DNA from: Sorangium aterium
GTDB lineage: Bacteria > Myxococcota_A > Polyangia > Polyangiales > Polyangiaceae
Length of the DNA: 64,000 nt
Direction: 5' to 3'
Assembly: GCF_028368935.1 (NCBI RefSeq)
Contig: NZ_JAQNDK010000006.1
Span: 124,001 to 188,000 of the forward strand
How positions within the stretch are numbered: the stretch's first letter is position 1; each line of letters opens with the position of its first letter. Below, piece after piece: positions 1 to 8,943 of the stretch. The position numbers were made by a program, and so were the translations under genes. The notes beneath the pieces were generated by a model. It was not told where the DNA came from and searched no databases. It saw only the letters and a list, made by a program, of their open reading frames with translations.

Positions 1-1
1 C

Positions 2-1342
2 GGCGGTACGGTGATCCGGCCGACCTCTCCCCGCCACGCTGAATCGCTGGGGATCAGCGCGGTGCACCAGGAAATCAGCCTGATCCCGCACCTCTCCATC
101 GCGGACAACATCATGCTGGGCCGGCAGCCTCGGCGCTTCGGCCTGATCGACGGGCGCGCCGTCCGCGCGAAGGCGCGTGAGGCCCTCGCGCGCCTCTCGC
201 TGGATCTCGACGTGTCGCGATCGGTGGCGGCGCTGCCCACCGCGCTGCAGCAGATGGTCGCGATCGCCCGCGCGCTCGCCGTGGACGCGCGGATCCTGAT
301 CCTGGATGAGCCCACCTCCAGCCTGGATGAAGCGGAGACGCTGCGGCTCTTCGACGTCATGCGGGGGCTGAAGGCGCAGGGGTTGGCGATCCTCTTCGTG
401 ACTCACTTCCTGGATCAGGTCTACGCGGTCAGCGACACGATCACGGTGCTCAGGAATGGCTGCTTGGTGGGGCAGTACGCGAGCAGCGCGCTGCCTCGCC
501 TGGAGCTCGTCCAGGCGATGCTGGGCGTCAAGCTCGGCGCAAAAGACAGGGCCGCGCCAGGCGGCCCCGCCGGTCCGGGAGGGGAGGCGAGCGCCGCGGA
601 GCCGGCGCTCACCGCGCGCGGCCTCGAGAGAAAGGGGGTCATCGGACCCATCGACCTCGCGCTGCGGCCCGGCGAGGTGGTGGGGCTGGCGGGGCTGCTC
701 GGCTCGGGTCGAAGCGAGACCGCCAGGATGCTCTTCGGGATCGAGCCCGCCGATCGCGGCGAGCTCGCGGTGAACGGACGCGCGACCGAGATCAAGACGC
801 CGCGGCACGCGATCCGGGCCGGCCTCGCGTACTGCCCGGAAGACCGCAAGGTGGATGGCATCATCCCGAACCTCTCCGTGCGAGAGAACCTCCTGCTCGC
901 CTTGCAGGCCTCCCAGGGGGCGCTGCGGGTGCTCCCGCGCCACGAGCGGGAGCGTCTGGTCCAGCACTACATCAAGACCCTGAGCATCAAGACGCCGTCC
1001 CCGGAGACGCCCGTCAAGCTGCTCTCGGGCGGCAACCAGCAGAAGGTGCTGCTCGCGCGTTGGATGGCCATGCAGCCGCGGATCCTGCTGCTCGACGAGC
1101 CCACGCGCGGCGTGGACATCGGCGCCAAGCTGGAGATCGAGGCGCTGGTGAAGTCGCTCAGCGAGAAGGGGGTCGCCACGGTCTTGATCTCGTCGGAGCT
1201 CGAGGAGGTCGCGCGCAACTGCTACAGGGTGGTGGTCCTGAGAGACCGCAAGCAGCAGGGCGAGCTCGTGGGAGAGTCCGTGACGCCTTCGTCCATCATC
1301 CAGGCCATCGCCCATCAGAAGGAGGCGCCGTCCGATGCTTGA
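2..1342 (+). CDS. ytfR: Sugar ABC transporter ATP-binding protein, YtfR-like, 5' end outside window
   Basis: This is the two-domain ATPase of a carbohydrate (CUT2) ABC importer and energises the two permeases that follow. The frame is open from base 2, so the first Walker A lies upstream of the window. The first domain keeps a Q-loop (VHQE) and Walker B (LILDEPTSS), but its signature is degenerate (LPTALQQ). The second domain is complete: Walker A-like GLLGSGRSE, signature LSGGNQQKVLLARW and Walker B LLLDEPTRGVD. Uneven N- and C-terminal signatures are normal in RbsA/YtfR/MglA proteins. The YtfR assignment rests on the downstream pair resembling E. coli YtfT and YjfF. The end overlaps the next gene by 8 bp, so translational coupling is likely. 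A periplasmic binding protein (YtfQ type) would be expected upstream, outside the window. Confidence 0.9.
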   Translation, partial: GGTVIRPTSPRHAESLGISAVHQEISLIPHLSIADNIMLGRQPRRFGLIDGRAVRAKAREALARLSLDLDVSRSVAALPTALQQMVAIARALAVDARILILDEPTSSLDEAETLRLFDVMRGLKAQGLAILFVTHFLDQVYAVSDTITVLRNGCLVGQYASSALPRLELVQAMLGVKLGAKDRAAPGGPAGPGGEASAAEPALTARGLERKGVIGPIDLALRPGEVVGLAGLLGSGRSETARMLFGIEPADRGELAVNGRATEIKTPRHAIRAGLAYCPEDRKVDGIIPNLSVRENLLLALQASQGALRVLPRHERERLVQHYIKTLSIKTPSPETPVKLLSGGNQQKVLLARWMAMQPRILLLDEPTRGVDIGAKLEIEALVKSLSEKGVATVLISSELEEVARNCYRVVVLRDRKQQGELVGESVTPSSIIQAIAHQKEAPSDA

Positions 1343-2417
1343 GAAGATCACGGAAGCGGCGCCCACGAACGCCAACCTCACCGGCATCGCAATCCTCCTC
1401 TTCACCGGGTGCGCCGGCGCCCTGCTGCTCCTGCGCGGGCGCCGCGAGGCCTGGCCTTTGCTCGGCCTCCTGGCGCTCCTCCTGTTCAATTCGGTCCTGT
1501 CCAAGAATTTCTTCTCCATCGTCGAGCGCGACGGGGCTTATTACGGGACGCCCATCAACCTGCTCAACCAGGGCTCGGAGGTGATGCTCCTCGCGATCGG
1601 CCTGACCCTGGTGATCGCCGTGAGGGGCATCGATCTATCGGTCGGCTCGGTCATGGCGTTGTCCGGCGCCACCTGCGTGATCCTGATGAAGGAGGCTCAC
1701 TGCGGGCCGCTCCTGGCTGCGCTCTTGTCGCTCGCCGTCGCCGGCGGCGTCGGTCTGTTCAACGGCGCGCTGGTGACGGCGCTGAACATCCAGCCCATCA
1801 TCGTGACCTTGATCAGCATGGTCGGTGTCCGCGGCGTCGCCATGCTCATCACCCGCGCCGAGCCCGTGACGCACACGGATGCGACGTTTGCGTTCATCGG
1901 CAACGGTCACATCGGTGGCTTGCCGTTCTCCATGGTGCTGGTGGCCGCCGTGTTCGTCGTCGCCGCGCTGCTCTGCCGGAGGACGGCGCTCGGCCTGTTC
2001 ATGGAAGCGATCGGCGACAACGAGCGGGCGAGCCGGCTCGCCGGCGTCGACGACCGCCGCATCAAGCTCTGGTTGTATGGCTTTTCCGGCCTGTGCGCCG
2101 GCATCGCCGGCCTCGTGGCCGCCTCGTACATCTCCACGGCCGACCCCGATCGCGTGGGGCGCCTGCGGGAGCTGGACGCCATCTTCGCCGCGGTGATCGG
2201 CGGTACGGCGCTCACCGGCGGGCGTTTCTACCTGGGTGGCACCCTGATAGGAGCGTTGTTGATACAAACGCTCTCCACCACGATGTACATCCAGCATGTC
2301 CCCTCGGAGATCGAGCCGATGCCCAAAGCCGGCGTGATGCTGCTCAGCTGTCTGCTGGTCTCGGAGGAGTCGCGCCGGCGGCTGCTCGAGCTGCTCGGCC
2401 TCAAGCGGGGGCAGTAG
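1335..2417 (+). CDS. ytfT: Galactofuranose-type ABC transporter permease, YtfT-like
   Basis: A 360-aa inner-membrane permease of the CUT2/BPD_transp_2 family with about 8-10 hydrophobic segments. It carries the family signature GIDLSVGSVMAL and a conserved LDAIFAAVIGGTALTGG block near the C-terminus. By memory comparison it matches E. coli YtfT closely, for example a DG..YGTPINLLN stretch before the first core helices and a shared IGALLIQ motif. It overlaps the ATPase gene by 8 bp and is followed after 2 bp by a second, different permease, which is the ytfR-ytfT-yjfF order. Substrate (galactofuranose or related hexose) is inferred from this organisation and the nearby galK. Confidence 0.88.
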   Translation: MLEKITEAAPTNANLTGIAILLFTGCAGALLLLRGRREAWPLLGLLALLLFNSVLSKNFFSIVERDGAYYGTPINLLNQGSEVMLLAIGLTLVIAVRGIDLSVGSVMALSGATCVILMKEAHCGPLLAALLSLAVAGGVGLFNGALVTALNIQPIIVTLISMVGVRGVAMLITRAEPVTHTDATFAFIGNGHIGGLPFSMVLVAAVFVVAALLCRRTALGLFMEAIGDNERASRLAGVDDRRIKLWLYGFSGLCAGIAGLVAASYISTADPDRVGRLRELDAIFAAVIGGTALTGGRFYLGGTLIGALLIQTLSTTMYIQHVPSEIEPMPKAGVMLLSCLLVSEESRRRLLELLGLKRGQ

Positions 2418-2419
2418 GG

Positions 2420-3424
2420 ATGCTCCGCTGGGATCGGCGGGATCTGCCGCTCATGGTGACCGCGGTCCTCCTGATCGCGCTCTACTCGGGGGTGCTGGTC
2501 TGTTACGACGCGGCGCGTAGCCTGCGTTTCCTGGTCGACCTGATCAAGGGGAACGCGGCGATGGGCCTCTGCGCGGTGGGGATGACCTTCGTCATCCTGT
2601 CGGGGGGCATCGATCTCTCGGTCGGCTCCGTCGTCGCGCTCACGACGGTCCTCGTGGGCACGCTGGTCGCCGGTGGTTGCCACCCGGTGGTGGCGTTCTG
2701 TGTCGGCCTCGCGGTGTCGGTCGCGTTCGGCGCGATGACGGGGCACCTGATCCATCGTTTCTCTCTGCCCCCGTTCCTCGTGACGCTCGCGGGCATGTTC
2801 TTCGCCCGCGGCGCGGCGTTCCTCGTCAGCATGCAGCCCATCGGCATCGATCACCCTGCGCTGGACTGGATCGTCGATGAGCTCGGCTTCGCGCTGGCGA
2901 TCCCGGGACTGGACCGGACCTGGGTCCCGGCGACGGCGCTCCTGTTCTTGATCGTCCTCGTGCTCGGCGTGATCCTTGGCCGTAGCACGAGCTTCGGCCG
3001 GAACGTCCTCGCCATCGGCGGGGACAGGCAGGCCGCGCTGCTCATGGGGGTGCCGCTGGGCGCCACGACGGTGTGTCTCTATGCGTTGTGCGGCCTGTGC
3101 GCGGGCCTCGGCGGGGTCACGACGGCGCTGATCGACAGCGCCGGAAAGCCGAACATCGGCGCGGGGCTGGAGCTCGAGGCCATCGCCTCGGTGGTGATCG
3201 GTGGAACGCTGCTGACCGGGGGCGCCGGCAGCGTCGTCGGCACCGTGATGGGCGTGATGATCACGGGCATCGTGCGGGCGGTGATCAACCTGGATGGACG
3301 GCTGCCGTCGCCCTGGCACCACATCAGCATCGGGCTGCTGCTGCTCGTCTTCATCGTCATGCAGCAGGTCCTGATCCGATCGGCCCCTGCAGCCAGGGGG
3401 GTGGAGTACGGTCATCATCCATGA
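2420..3424 (+). CDS. yjfF: Galactofuranose-type ABC transporter permease, YjfF-like
   Basis: A 334-aa multi-spanning permease. The ATG at 2420 is chosen because it lies 2 bp after the ytfT stop and begins a sequence (MLRWDRRDLPLMVT) that matches the N-terminal pattern of YjfF. Upstream codons in the same frame are read-through of the other permease gene. Diagnostic blocks include VGMTFVILSGGIDLSVGSV, PPFLVTLAGMFFARGAAFLVS and LEAIASVVIGGTLLTGG, all strongly YjfF-like. It presumably forms a heterodimeric channel with YtfT. The stop is 24 bp before the epimerase gene, so all four genes look like one operon. Confidence 0.88.
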   Translation: MLRWDRRDLPLMVTAVLLIALYSGVLVCYDAARSLRFLVDLIKGNAAMGLCAVGMTFVILSGGIDLSVGSVVALTTVLVGTLVAGGCHPVVAFCVGLAVSVAFGAMTGHLIHRFSLPPFLVTLAGMFFARGAAFLVSMQPIGIDHPALDWIVDELGFALAIPGLDRTWVPATALLFLIVLVLGVILGRSTSFGRNVLAIGGDRQAALLMGVPLGATTVCLYALCGLCAGLGGVTTALIDSAGKPNIGAGLELEAIASVVIGGTLLTGGAGSVVGTVMGVMITGIVRAVINLDGRLPSPWHHISIGLLLLVFIVMQQVLIRSAPAARGVEYGHHP

Positions 3425-3448
3425 TGCCGGAGAGCGAGGAGCGATAGA

Positions 3449-4441
3449 ATGAACGAGACCAAGCGAATTCTGGTCACAGGGGCGGCGGGCAAGGTCGGTC
3501 AGACATTCATCCGAAGGTTCCTGTCGAACCCCGCGTTCGAGGGGTGGAAGGTCCGTGCGCTGTGCCACAACCGCATGCTGGAGCGGACGGCGCGCGTGGA
3601 GGTGCTGCGTGGGACCATCGAGGACAGGGCCGTCGTCAACGAGGCGACCGAGGGGGTGAGCCACGTGCTGCACCTGGCGACCAGCAAGGAGACCCCCGAG
3701 AGCATCATGGACGTAGCCGTCAAAGGCATGTTCTGGCTGCTGGAGGCCTGCCGCGTCAGCCCTTCGTTCGAGCAATTCATCCTGGTCGGGGGCGACGCCG
3801 GGATGGGCCACTTCTTCTATCCGCACCCCGTCCCCGTGACGGAGACCCAGCGGCACAGCGCCTACCCGGGCTGCTACGCGCTGTCCAAGGTGCTCGAGGA
3901 GGTCATGCTCGAGCAATATTACATTCAATATGAGCTCAACGGATGCTGCCTGCGCGCGCCCTGGATCATGGAGAAGGACGACTTCAAGGCGCAGCTGTCC
4001 TTCGGCGACGACGTGTTCGGAGGGCCGAGGTGGCGCGATCTGGTCGGCGCCGAGGCGGCAGAGGGGTACGTCCGCTCGGGCGCCGTGCCGGTGATGCTCG
4101 ACCGCCGCGGCGAGCCGGTGAAGCGGAACTTCGTGCATGTGGAGGATCTGGTCACCGCGATCCTCAAGGCCGTCCATCATGAGAAGGCTCGCCAGCAGAC
4201 CTTCAACATCTGCATGGACGAGCCGGTGGACTACGGGGAGCTGGCGCGTTACCTGGAGGCGACGCGGGGCCTGCCGAGCGTGAGGGTGAAGACGCCGTTC
4301 CATTCGACGTGGCTGGACAACTCGAAGGCGAAGTTTCTGCTCGGTTGGCGGCCGCAGTACGACCTGGCGCGGCTCACGGATGCCGCCTTCGACTACGTGC
4401 GCGCGCCCGATGACCCGCGCGTCACGTGGTACCCCGGTTGA
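3449..4441 (+). CDS. NAD-dependent epimerase/dehydratase (extended SDR)
   Basis: A 330-aa Rossmann-fold enzyme. It has the N-terminal dinucleotide motif GAAGKVGQ (residues about 10-17), a HLAT segment typical of the family, and the catalytic YxxxK as YALSK near residue 146. The fold matches sugar-nucleotide epimerases and uronate/aldose dehydrogenases. An AGGAG-like site lies just upstream of the ATG, and the gene follows yjfF by 24 bp. It probably acts on the imported sugar or its activated form. The exact reaction cannot be assigned: the characteristic residues of GalE were not clearly recognisable, so a sugar 1-dehydrogenase remains possible. Confidence 0.8.
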   Translation: MNETKRILVTGAAGKVGQTFIRRFLSNPAFEGWKVRALCHNRMLERTARVEVLRGTIEDRAVVNEATEGVSHVLHLATSKETPESIMDVAVKGMFWLLEACRVSPSFEQFILVGGDAGMGHFFYPHPVPVTETQRHSAYPGCYALSKVLEEVMLEQYYIQYELNGCCLRAPWIMEKDDFKAQLSFGDDVFGGPRWRDLVGAEAAEGYVRSGAVPVMLDRRGEPVKRNFVHVEDLVTAILKAVHHEKARQQTFNICMDEPVDYGELARYLEATRGLPSVRVKTPFHSTWLDNSKAKFLLGWRPQYDLARLTDAAFDYVRAPDDPRVTWYPG

Positions 4442-4462
4442 CGGGCCCCGCTTCCCCACGGC

Positions 4463-4487
4463 GGCTCCTTCCCGCGGTGGAGGAGCC
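4463..4487. terminator. Candidate bidirectional terminator between epimerase and galK
   Basis: A 7-bp perfect inverted repeat (GGCTCCT / AGGAGCC) with an 11-nt loop lies in the 73-bp gap between convergent genes. It has no T-tract. The position is right, but the short stem makes the call tentative. Confidence 0.4.
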
Positions 4488-4514
4488 TGACGATCACGCC
4501 GCCGAGCTTCTCTG

Positions 4515-5627
4515 CTAGGGGACGAGCCCGCCTACAAGCACCCTCGCCCGGCGGTTCGGCGTGCGCGCGTAGGCCTCCACGACGGCCCGCCCCACGCTCG
4601 CTGCGCGCCCGCGCTTCACCAGGGCCACGATCGCGCCGCCGAAGCCGCCGCCGGTCAGCCGGGCGCCGAAGACGTCCGGCTGCGCCCGCGCGCTCTGCAC
4701 CAGATCGTCGACCGCCGGCACGGACACCTCGAAATCGTCGCGCATCGACCGGTGGGACGCGTCGAAGAGCTCGCCCAGACGGGCGAGATCTCCCGCGCGG
4801 AGCGCGGCCACGGCGGCGAGCACCCGGGCGTTCTCGGTCACGACGTGGCGCGCGCGCCGGTCGAGCGGCGCCGGCAGCGACGCGATGCGCGGCTCCACGG
4901 TCGCGTCGACGTCCCGGAGCTCCGGGACGCCCAGCGCCGCGGCCGCGCGCTCGCACTCCGCGCGCCGCGTCTTGTAGTCGCCGCTCGCGTGCTGGTGAGC
5001 CACCCCGGAGTCGATCACGAGCAGCTCGGCCTCCGCGGGCAGCGGGATGCGCTCGAACGCGAGCGTCCTCGTGTCGATGAAGAGCGCCGTGCTCTCGTCG
5101 GCGAGGCTCGCGGCCATCTGATCCATCGTCCCCACCGGCGCGCCCACGAAGTCGTGCTCTGCGGCGTGCGCGATCCGGGCGATCTCCACGTCGTCGATGG
5201 AGAGGCCGAGCATCGTCCGCAGGGCGCGGGCGAGCGCCACGAGCAGCGATGCGCTCGACGACAGGCCGCTTCCGAGCGGCACCGTCGACTCGATCCTCGC
5301 GTCGAAGCCGGGGATCGATGCGCCCCGGCTGCGGAGGACCGCGGTGATGCCCTGCACGTAGTCGAGCCACAGTCCGCGGCGCGCCTCCTCGCCGGCGCGG
5401 AACGAGAGCTGGGCGCCGCCGTCCACGTTCGCCGTCGCGACCTGGATGAGCCGGTCGTCCCGCGGCGCGAGTTCGACGCGCGTCTTCTGCGGGATCGCCG
5501 TCGGCAGCACGTAGCCGCCGCTATAGTCGGTGTGTTCGCCGATCAGGTTCACCCGCCCCGGCGCCTCGCCCAGGACCTTCACCGGGCGGCCGAAGACGAC
5601 CTCGAAGCCCTTCCCCTTCACCGTCAT
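4515..5627 (-). CDS. galK: Galactokinase
   Basis: Phosphorylates D-galactose to galactose-1-phosphate with ATP, the entry step of the Leloir pathway. The protein is 370 aa with the galactokinase signature GRVNLIGEHTDYSGGYVLP near residue 24, the GHMP ATP loop PLGSGLSSSASL, and the C-terminal glycine motif LTGGGFGGAIVAL. I chose the ATG at 5627 (MTVKGKGFEVVFG) because it leaves a normal-length N-terminus. An in-frame upstream extension to 5690 adds 21 unconserved residues. The gene converges on the sugar-uptake operon, which supports a local galactose/galactofuranose utilisation cluster. Three 11-bp direct repeats lie about 95-127 bp upstream of the start and may be a regulator site. Confidence 0.95.
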   Translation of the reverse strand: MTVKGKGFEVVFGRPVKVLGEAPGRVNLIGEHTDYSGGYVLPTAIPQKTRVELAPRDDRLIQVATANVDGGAQLSFRAGEEARRGLWLDYVQGITAVLRSRGASIPGFDARIESTVPLGSGLSSSASLLVALARALRTMLGLSIDDVEIARIAHAAEHDFVGAPVGTMDQMAASLADESTALFIDTRTLAFERIPLPAEAELLVIDSGVAHQHASGDYKTRRAECERAAAALGVPELRDVDATVEPRIASLPAPLDRRARHVVTENARVLAAVAALRAGDLARLGELFDASHRSMRDDFEVSVPAVDDLVQSARAQPDVFGARLTGGGFGGAIVALVKRGRAASVGRAVVEAYARTPNRRARVLVGGLVP

Positions 5628-5721
5628 TGCAGCGCACCCATGTCGACGGGGCACAGGAAACCCAAATGTTCCGGAGGCGTCAAGCCACAACTGCGGGATC
5701 TGCGCCGGGCTGGCAGAGCAG

Positions 5722-5754
5722 TTTTTACGTCGGTTTTACGCCGGTTTTACTCCG
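5722..5754. promoter_or_regulatory. Three 11-bp direct repeats upstream of galK
   Basis: Three head-to-tail copies of (G/T)TTTTAC(G/T)(C/T)CG at 5722-5732, 5733-5743 and 5744-5754. The 11-bp period is about one helical turn, so the copies fall on one DNA face. They are AT-richer than their surroundings and sit in the 286-bp gap between galK and the VWA lipoprotein gene. A binding site for a galactose-responsive regulator is a reasonable guess. No regulator gene is adjacent. Confidence 0.45.
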
Positions 5755-5913
5755 GTCCGCCCGGTCTCGTGAAGACGCGGTGCGTGCAACCGCGCTCGTC
5801 TCTGCGGCGATCGAAGGGGCGGTATTCACTCCGCGGCCCGCGGGAGCCGCCTTGGCTCCAGGGCCTGCGGGCGACGTCAGCCGCCGCAGCGGGGGCGACG
5901 ACAGGCGGTCCGA

Positions 5914-7116
5914 TCAAAACGCGAGCACCTCGCTCCCTGACGCGAGCTCGCACGCGCCGTCCTGGGGATCACCGCCGGTGCGGAGGATCTCGGACGGCTC
6001 CGGCTCGCGGTAGACGCCGGAGAGCGCGATGTCGACCATGCGCAGGATCGCGCGATCGAGCTTGGTCACGTAATAGCAGGGGATCGTCGGCTCCTTGTGC
6101 GCTCCGCCGACCCCGGAGTCATCCGTCAAGAAGAGGTATCGGCCGCCCGTGAGCTGTGCGGCAGAGCGCATGCTGAGCTCGGTGAGCTCATCCACGCCGC
6201 TCGACGCGACGGGATAGACAGCGACCCCGAGGTCCCTGAGGGCGCGTATCCCGCCTGCCATCGCCGCGGCGTTGTTCTCGTGGTGGGGCGCGTCCGCGAC
6301 CCAGAAGGCGAGGCGCGCGGTGTCGTCGCCCGTGCGCCAGGAGAGGTCGGCCGTCTTGGAGAGCGCCATGTCCGGCGCCTCCGGGAAGTCGCCGCCGCCG
6401 TTCGCCCCTTGCTCGGCGAGCTTCTCCTGGAACTCGTCGGGATCGGTGCGGAAGTCGAACCAGCGGACGATGTAATCGTCCTCGGTGTCCCTGTACAGGA
6501 CGAGCGACCAGCGCTGCTGGGCGTTCGGGTATTTGGCGAAGATGGAGTCGGAGAGCGCGATGAACTCCGTCTGGAGATACGTGATCTCGTCGCCCATGCT
6601 GCCGGTCGTGTCGATGACGAGCGCTACGTCCAGCGTCTCCTTCTTTCCTGGAGGCGCCGCGAAGAGGCTGTGCGCGGCCTGATGGTCGGCCGCGGTGAAG
6701 GGCAAGATGCCCGGGAGCTGCTGCGAATAGAGCGTGCTCCGGTACGAGAGGAAGAAGTCGAAGTTGCGGTTGTCGTCCCAGACGCCCGCGGTGAGCGTGC
6801 CAGGCGCGATGCTGGCTCCGCCGCCTGCGCCTCCGCCGCCTCCGCCGCCTGCGCCTCCGCTGCCTCCTGTGCCCAGGCTTCCGCCGGGGGAGCCTTCGCT
6901 CGGAGGACCGCTTCCATCCGACACACCTCCCGAAGCGGCTGAGCCGACCGCAGCGCCTGTGCCGAAGCTCGCATCGGGGCCAGCACCGGGGTCAGCGCCG
7001 GCGCCCCTCCCGGGGATCTCTCCGTCGCCGCCGTCTGCCGAGCTCGATCCGCCCGAGCACGCTCCCAGCGCGAGAAGGCCTCCCACCATGAAAGCGAAGC
7101 GGAAACGGGTATGCAT
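5914..7116 (-). CDS. VWA-domain lipoprotein
   Basis: A 400-aa exported lipoprotein. The ATG at 7116 is chosen because GAGGAG precedes it and it begins a lipoprotein signal (MHTRFRF, hydrophobic run, then LGAC|S). A long Gly/Ala/Ser/Pro linker follows, including a poly-Gly run. The C-terminal two thirds is a von Willebrand A domain with a metal-site motif DTTGSMGDE and later conserved Asp residues. Such proteins usually bind other proteins or surfaces through the bound metal; no enzymatic role is evident. A decayed fragment of a second copy lies at about 9232-9376 on the same strand, so the family was duplicated locally. Confidence 0.82.
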   Translation of the reverse strand: MHTRFRFAFMVGGLLALGACSGGSSSADGGDGEIPGRGAGADPGAGPDASFGTGAAVGSAASGGVSDGSGPPSEGSPGGSLGTGGSGGAGGGGGGGAGGGASIAPGTLTAGVWDDNRNFDFFLSYRSTLYSQQLPGILPFTAADHQAAHSLFAAPPGKKETLDVALVIDTTGSMGDEITYLQTEFIALSDSIFAKYPNAQQRWSLVLYRDTEDDYIVRWFDFRTDPDEFQEKLAEQGANGGGDFPEAPDMALSKTADLSWRTGDDTARLAFWVADAPHHENNAAAMAGGIRALRDLGVAVYPVASSGVDELTELSMRSAAQLTGGRYLFLTDDSGVGGAHKEPTIPCYYVTKLDRAILRMVDIALSGVYREPEPSEILRTGGDPQDGACELASGSEVLAF

Positions 7117-7287
7117 TGGGATCTCCTCGGCCGCCAGGGTCGTCACATGCCGACGTCGGACGCGGCCGGGCATGCCGCGATGCACGGCGCGTACCGAGTA
7201 AGAACAGTGTGATTTCATGTACTTGCGCGATTACACGTGGTGCGTTCTGTGCCAAGGCGCGCCGGAGCGTGACCTCGACGGCTCGGG

Positions 7288-7330
7288 CGTGCCCGTGAGG
7301 TCGCGGCCGAGGTTGTGGGTGATGTCGATG
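7288..7330 (-). pseudogene. Short aroE remnant
   Basis: Bases 7303-7327 are identical to 9859-9883 inside the intact aroE, and the similarity extends a few bases each side. On the minus strand the remnant reads DITHNLGR, the same peptide as in AroE. It lies in the 304-bp gene-free gap upstream of the VWA gene. Nothing else is recognised in that gap. Confidence 0.6.
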
Positions 7331-7420
7331 TGACGCGCTGCGCGGAGTGAGCGCACGGCGAACGCCGGTCAGCAGGCCGAGCCGCCCGCATGGCGCCCCA
7401 CGGGGGACCTGCTCCGCGCT

Positions 7421-8149
7421 CTAGACGGCATAGAAATCGTAGAACTCCTGCGCCGGAGCGTGGACTGCGAGCACCTGGAAGGGGAAGCACTCCTCCAGGC
7501 GATCGAGGCTCGCGCGCTGCGCGAGAGACCTCAGGAATGGACGCGTCATGGATTCCTTGACCTGGCCGTGATGATCAAGGAACTGACCCCAGAGCGTCAT
7601 GCTTTGGTACCGGGCGGGAACCACGTGAGCGGACGAGCCGTACGCCGGCGGGAACAGTCGGCGGTACGCGTCGAGGTTGTAGAGCCACGAACCGCCGGTC
7701 ACCAGGTTGACCTCGCTTGTCGTTCGTTTCATGTGCTCGACGAGCGCCGACAGGTCAGCCCGTCGCCGCTCGACTCGCGCGGCGCCGAGAGGCGAGCTGC
7801 CGTCCGTCTCTGCATTCCGGAAGTGCAAACGAGCGCGATCGACGCTCGACAGGGCGTAAGAAAAGCATCCAGAGGTCGCGACGACGGGCGGCGCGGTCGT
7901 CGCTTCGGGATCCTTCAGATAGAAATGGTACGTCCACTCGCGGCCGGCTTCCCCGCCTTCTGTGCCGGGCAGACCGGCTACATAGGCCTGCCACGTCTCG
8001 TTTTGCGCGTCGAACGCGCGCCCGAGGCCGAACCGAACATAGAGGTTCGTGTACCCGAAGAGGGCGCTTCCCAGGGACATCCCCGACAAGGCCCGCACCT
8101 TCTCCGCGAACGAGAACTGCAGGTCGAAAAAAGCCTTGGAGAACACCAC
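7421..8149 (-). CDS. Conserved-looking hypothetical protein
   Basis: A 242-aa protein I do not recognise. It has no signal peptide, membrane helix or known catalytic motif. The composition looks like a folded cytoplasmic protein, with aromatic-rich stretches (EWTYHFYL, GSWLYNLDAYRRLFPP) and a C-terminal FYDFYAV. The start is GTG, with a second GTG one codon later; a GAAGG sequence sits about 12 bp upstream. It lies 29 bp downstream of the dienelactone hydrolase gene on the same strand, so the two are probably co-transcribed. Confidence 0.65.
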   Translation of the reverse strand: MVFSKAFFDLQFSFAEKVRALSGMSLGSALFGYTNLYVRFGLGRAFDAQNETWQAYVAGLPGTEGGEAGREWTYHFYLKDPEATTAPPVVATSGCFSYALSSVDRARLHFRNAETDGSSPLGAARVERRRADLSALVEHMKRTTSEVNLVTGGSWLYNLDAYRRLFPPAYGSSAHVVPARYQSMTLWGQFLDHHGQVKESMTRPFLRSLAQRASLDRLEECFPFQVLAVHAPAQEFYDFYAV

Positions 8150-8178
8150 GCTCGCAGCCGACCTTCGGGGTTCAGCGC

Positions 8179-8943
8179 TCAGCTCTTCGGAGGTGCCGAC
8201 GTGAGCGTCGCGTCGAACAGCGCGAGCAATGTCTGGTAATGGCGCTCGGAGGCGGCCTTGTTGTACACAGCTGAATCGGAGGGGACCCAGCCGTGCTTCG
8301 CGCCCTCATACGTCTCGACCGTGTGCTGCACGCCCGCCTGCTGGAGGGCGTCGGTCAAGCGCTGTTTCTGCTGGTCAGGGAACGAGGCGTCCTCGATCGC
8401 GCCCGCCACGTACACGCGCGCGCGGATCTGCGGCGCGAGGAGGTGCGGGCTGTCTGGATCGTCGGTCGCCAGGTTGCCGCCGTGGTAGGACGCTGCTGCG
8501 ATCACGCGATCCGGGAAATGGCCGGCCGCCGCCAGCGACAACCCACCTCCCATGCAATAGCCGGTCGTGCCGATCGACAGGGAGCGGACATCGGGCTCGG
8601 CTGCCAGGAAGGCGAGGAACGCCTCCGTGTCCGAGCGCACGTTGGCCTTGGTGGCCGTGGCCATGTACTTCTGCTGCCACTGCTTGCGGAACTCCGGATC
8701 TCGGCTGAATGCCTCGGCGTCCGGCGCCTTGTAGGGCCCGCCGCGGTAAAAGAGATCTGGCAGCAGGACGAGATAGCCGCCCTGCGCGATGCGCTCCCCC
8801 AGCTCGAAGAGAGCGGGCCGAATGCCGCGGCCATCCTGGTACACAAGCACCGCGGGCCAGGGACCTTTGCCAGAGTCGGGACGGAAGACGGACGCTTCGG
8901 TCTGGCCATCTCGGGTCTTCAACGTGACTGTAGCTCGTGACAT
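8179..8943 (-). CDS. Dienelactone hydrolase family protein
   Basis: A 254-aa alpha/beta hydrolase. The nucleophile motif is GYCMGGG (Cys), as in dienelactone hydrolases, and the catalytic His lies in KHGWVP near the C-terminus. The Asp before it is probably in the GAIEDASFP segment. The ATG at 8943 is preferred because AGGAGG lies 8 bp upstream; the frame continues to 9060 but without a ribosome site. True dienelactone hydrolases open 4-carboxymethylenebutenolide in chlorocatechol breakdown, but many family members act on other esters, and no aromatic pathway genes are nearby. It is followed by an unknown gene after 29 bp. Confidence 0.88.
   Translation of the reverse strand: MSRATVTLKTRDGQTEASVFRPDSGKGPWPAVLVYQDGRGIRPALFELGERIAQGGYLVLLPDLFYRGGPYKAPDAEAFSRDPEFRKQWQQKYMATATKANVRSDTEAFLAFLAAEPDVRSLSIGTTGYCMGGGLSLAAAGHFPDRVIAAASYHGGNLATDDPDSPHLLAPQIRARVYVAGAIEDASFPDQQKQRLTDALQQAGVQHTVETYEGAKHGWVPSDSAVYNKAASERHYQTLLALFDATLTSAPPKS

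Noticed and set aside
2228-4459. 743-codon minus-strand frame over yjfF and the epimerase
   Set aside because: GC-rich shadow of two well-supported genes.
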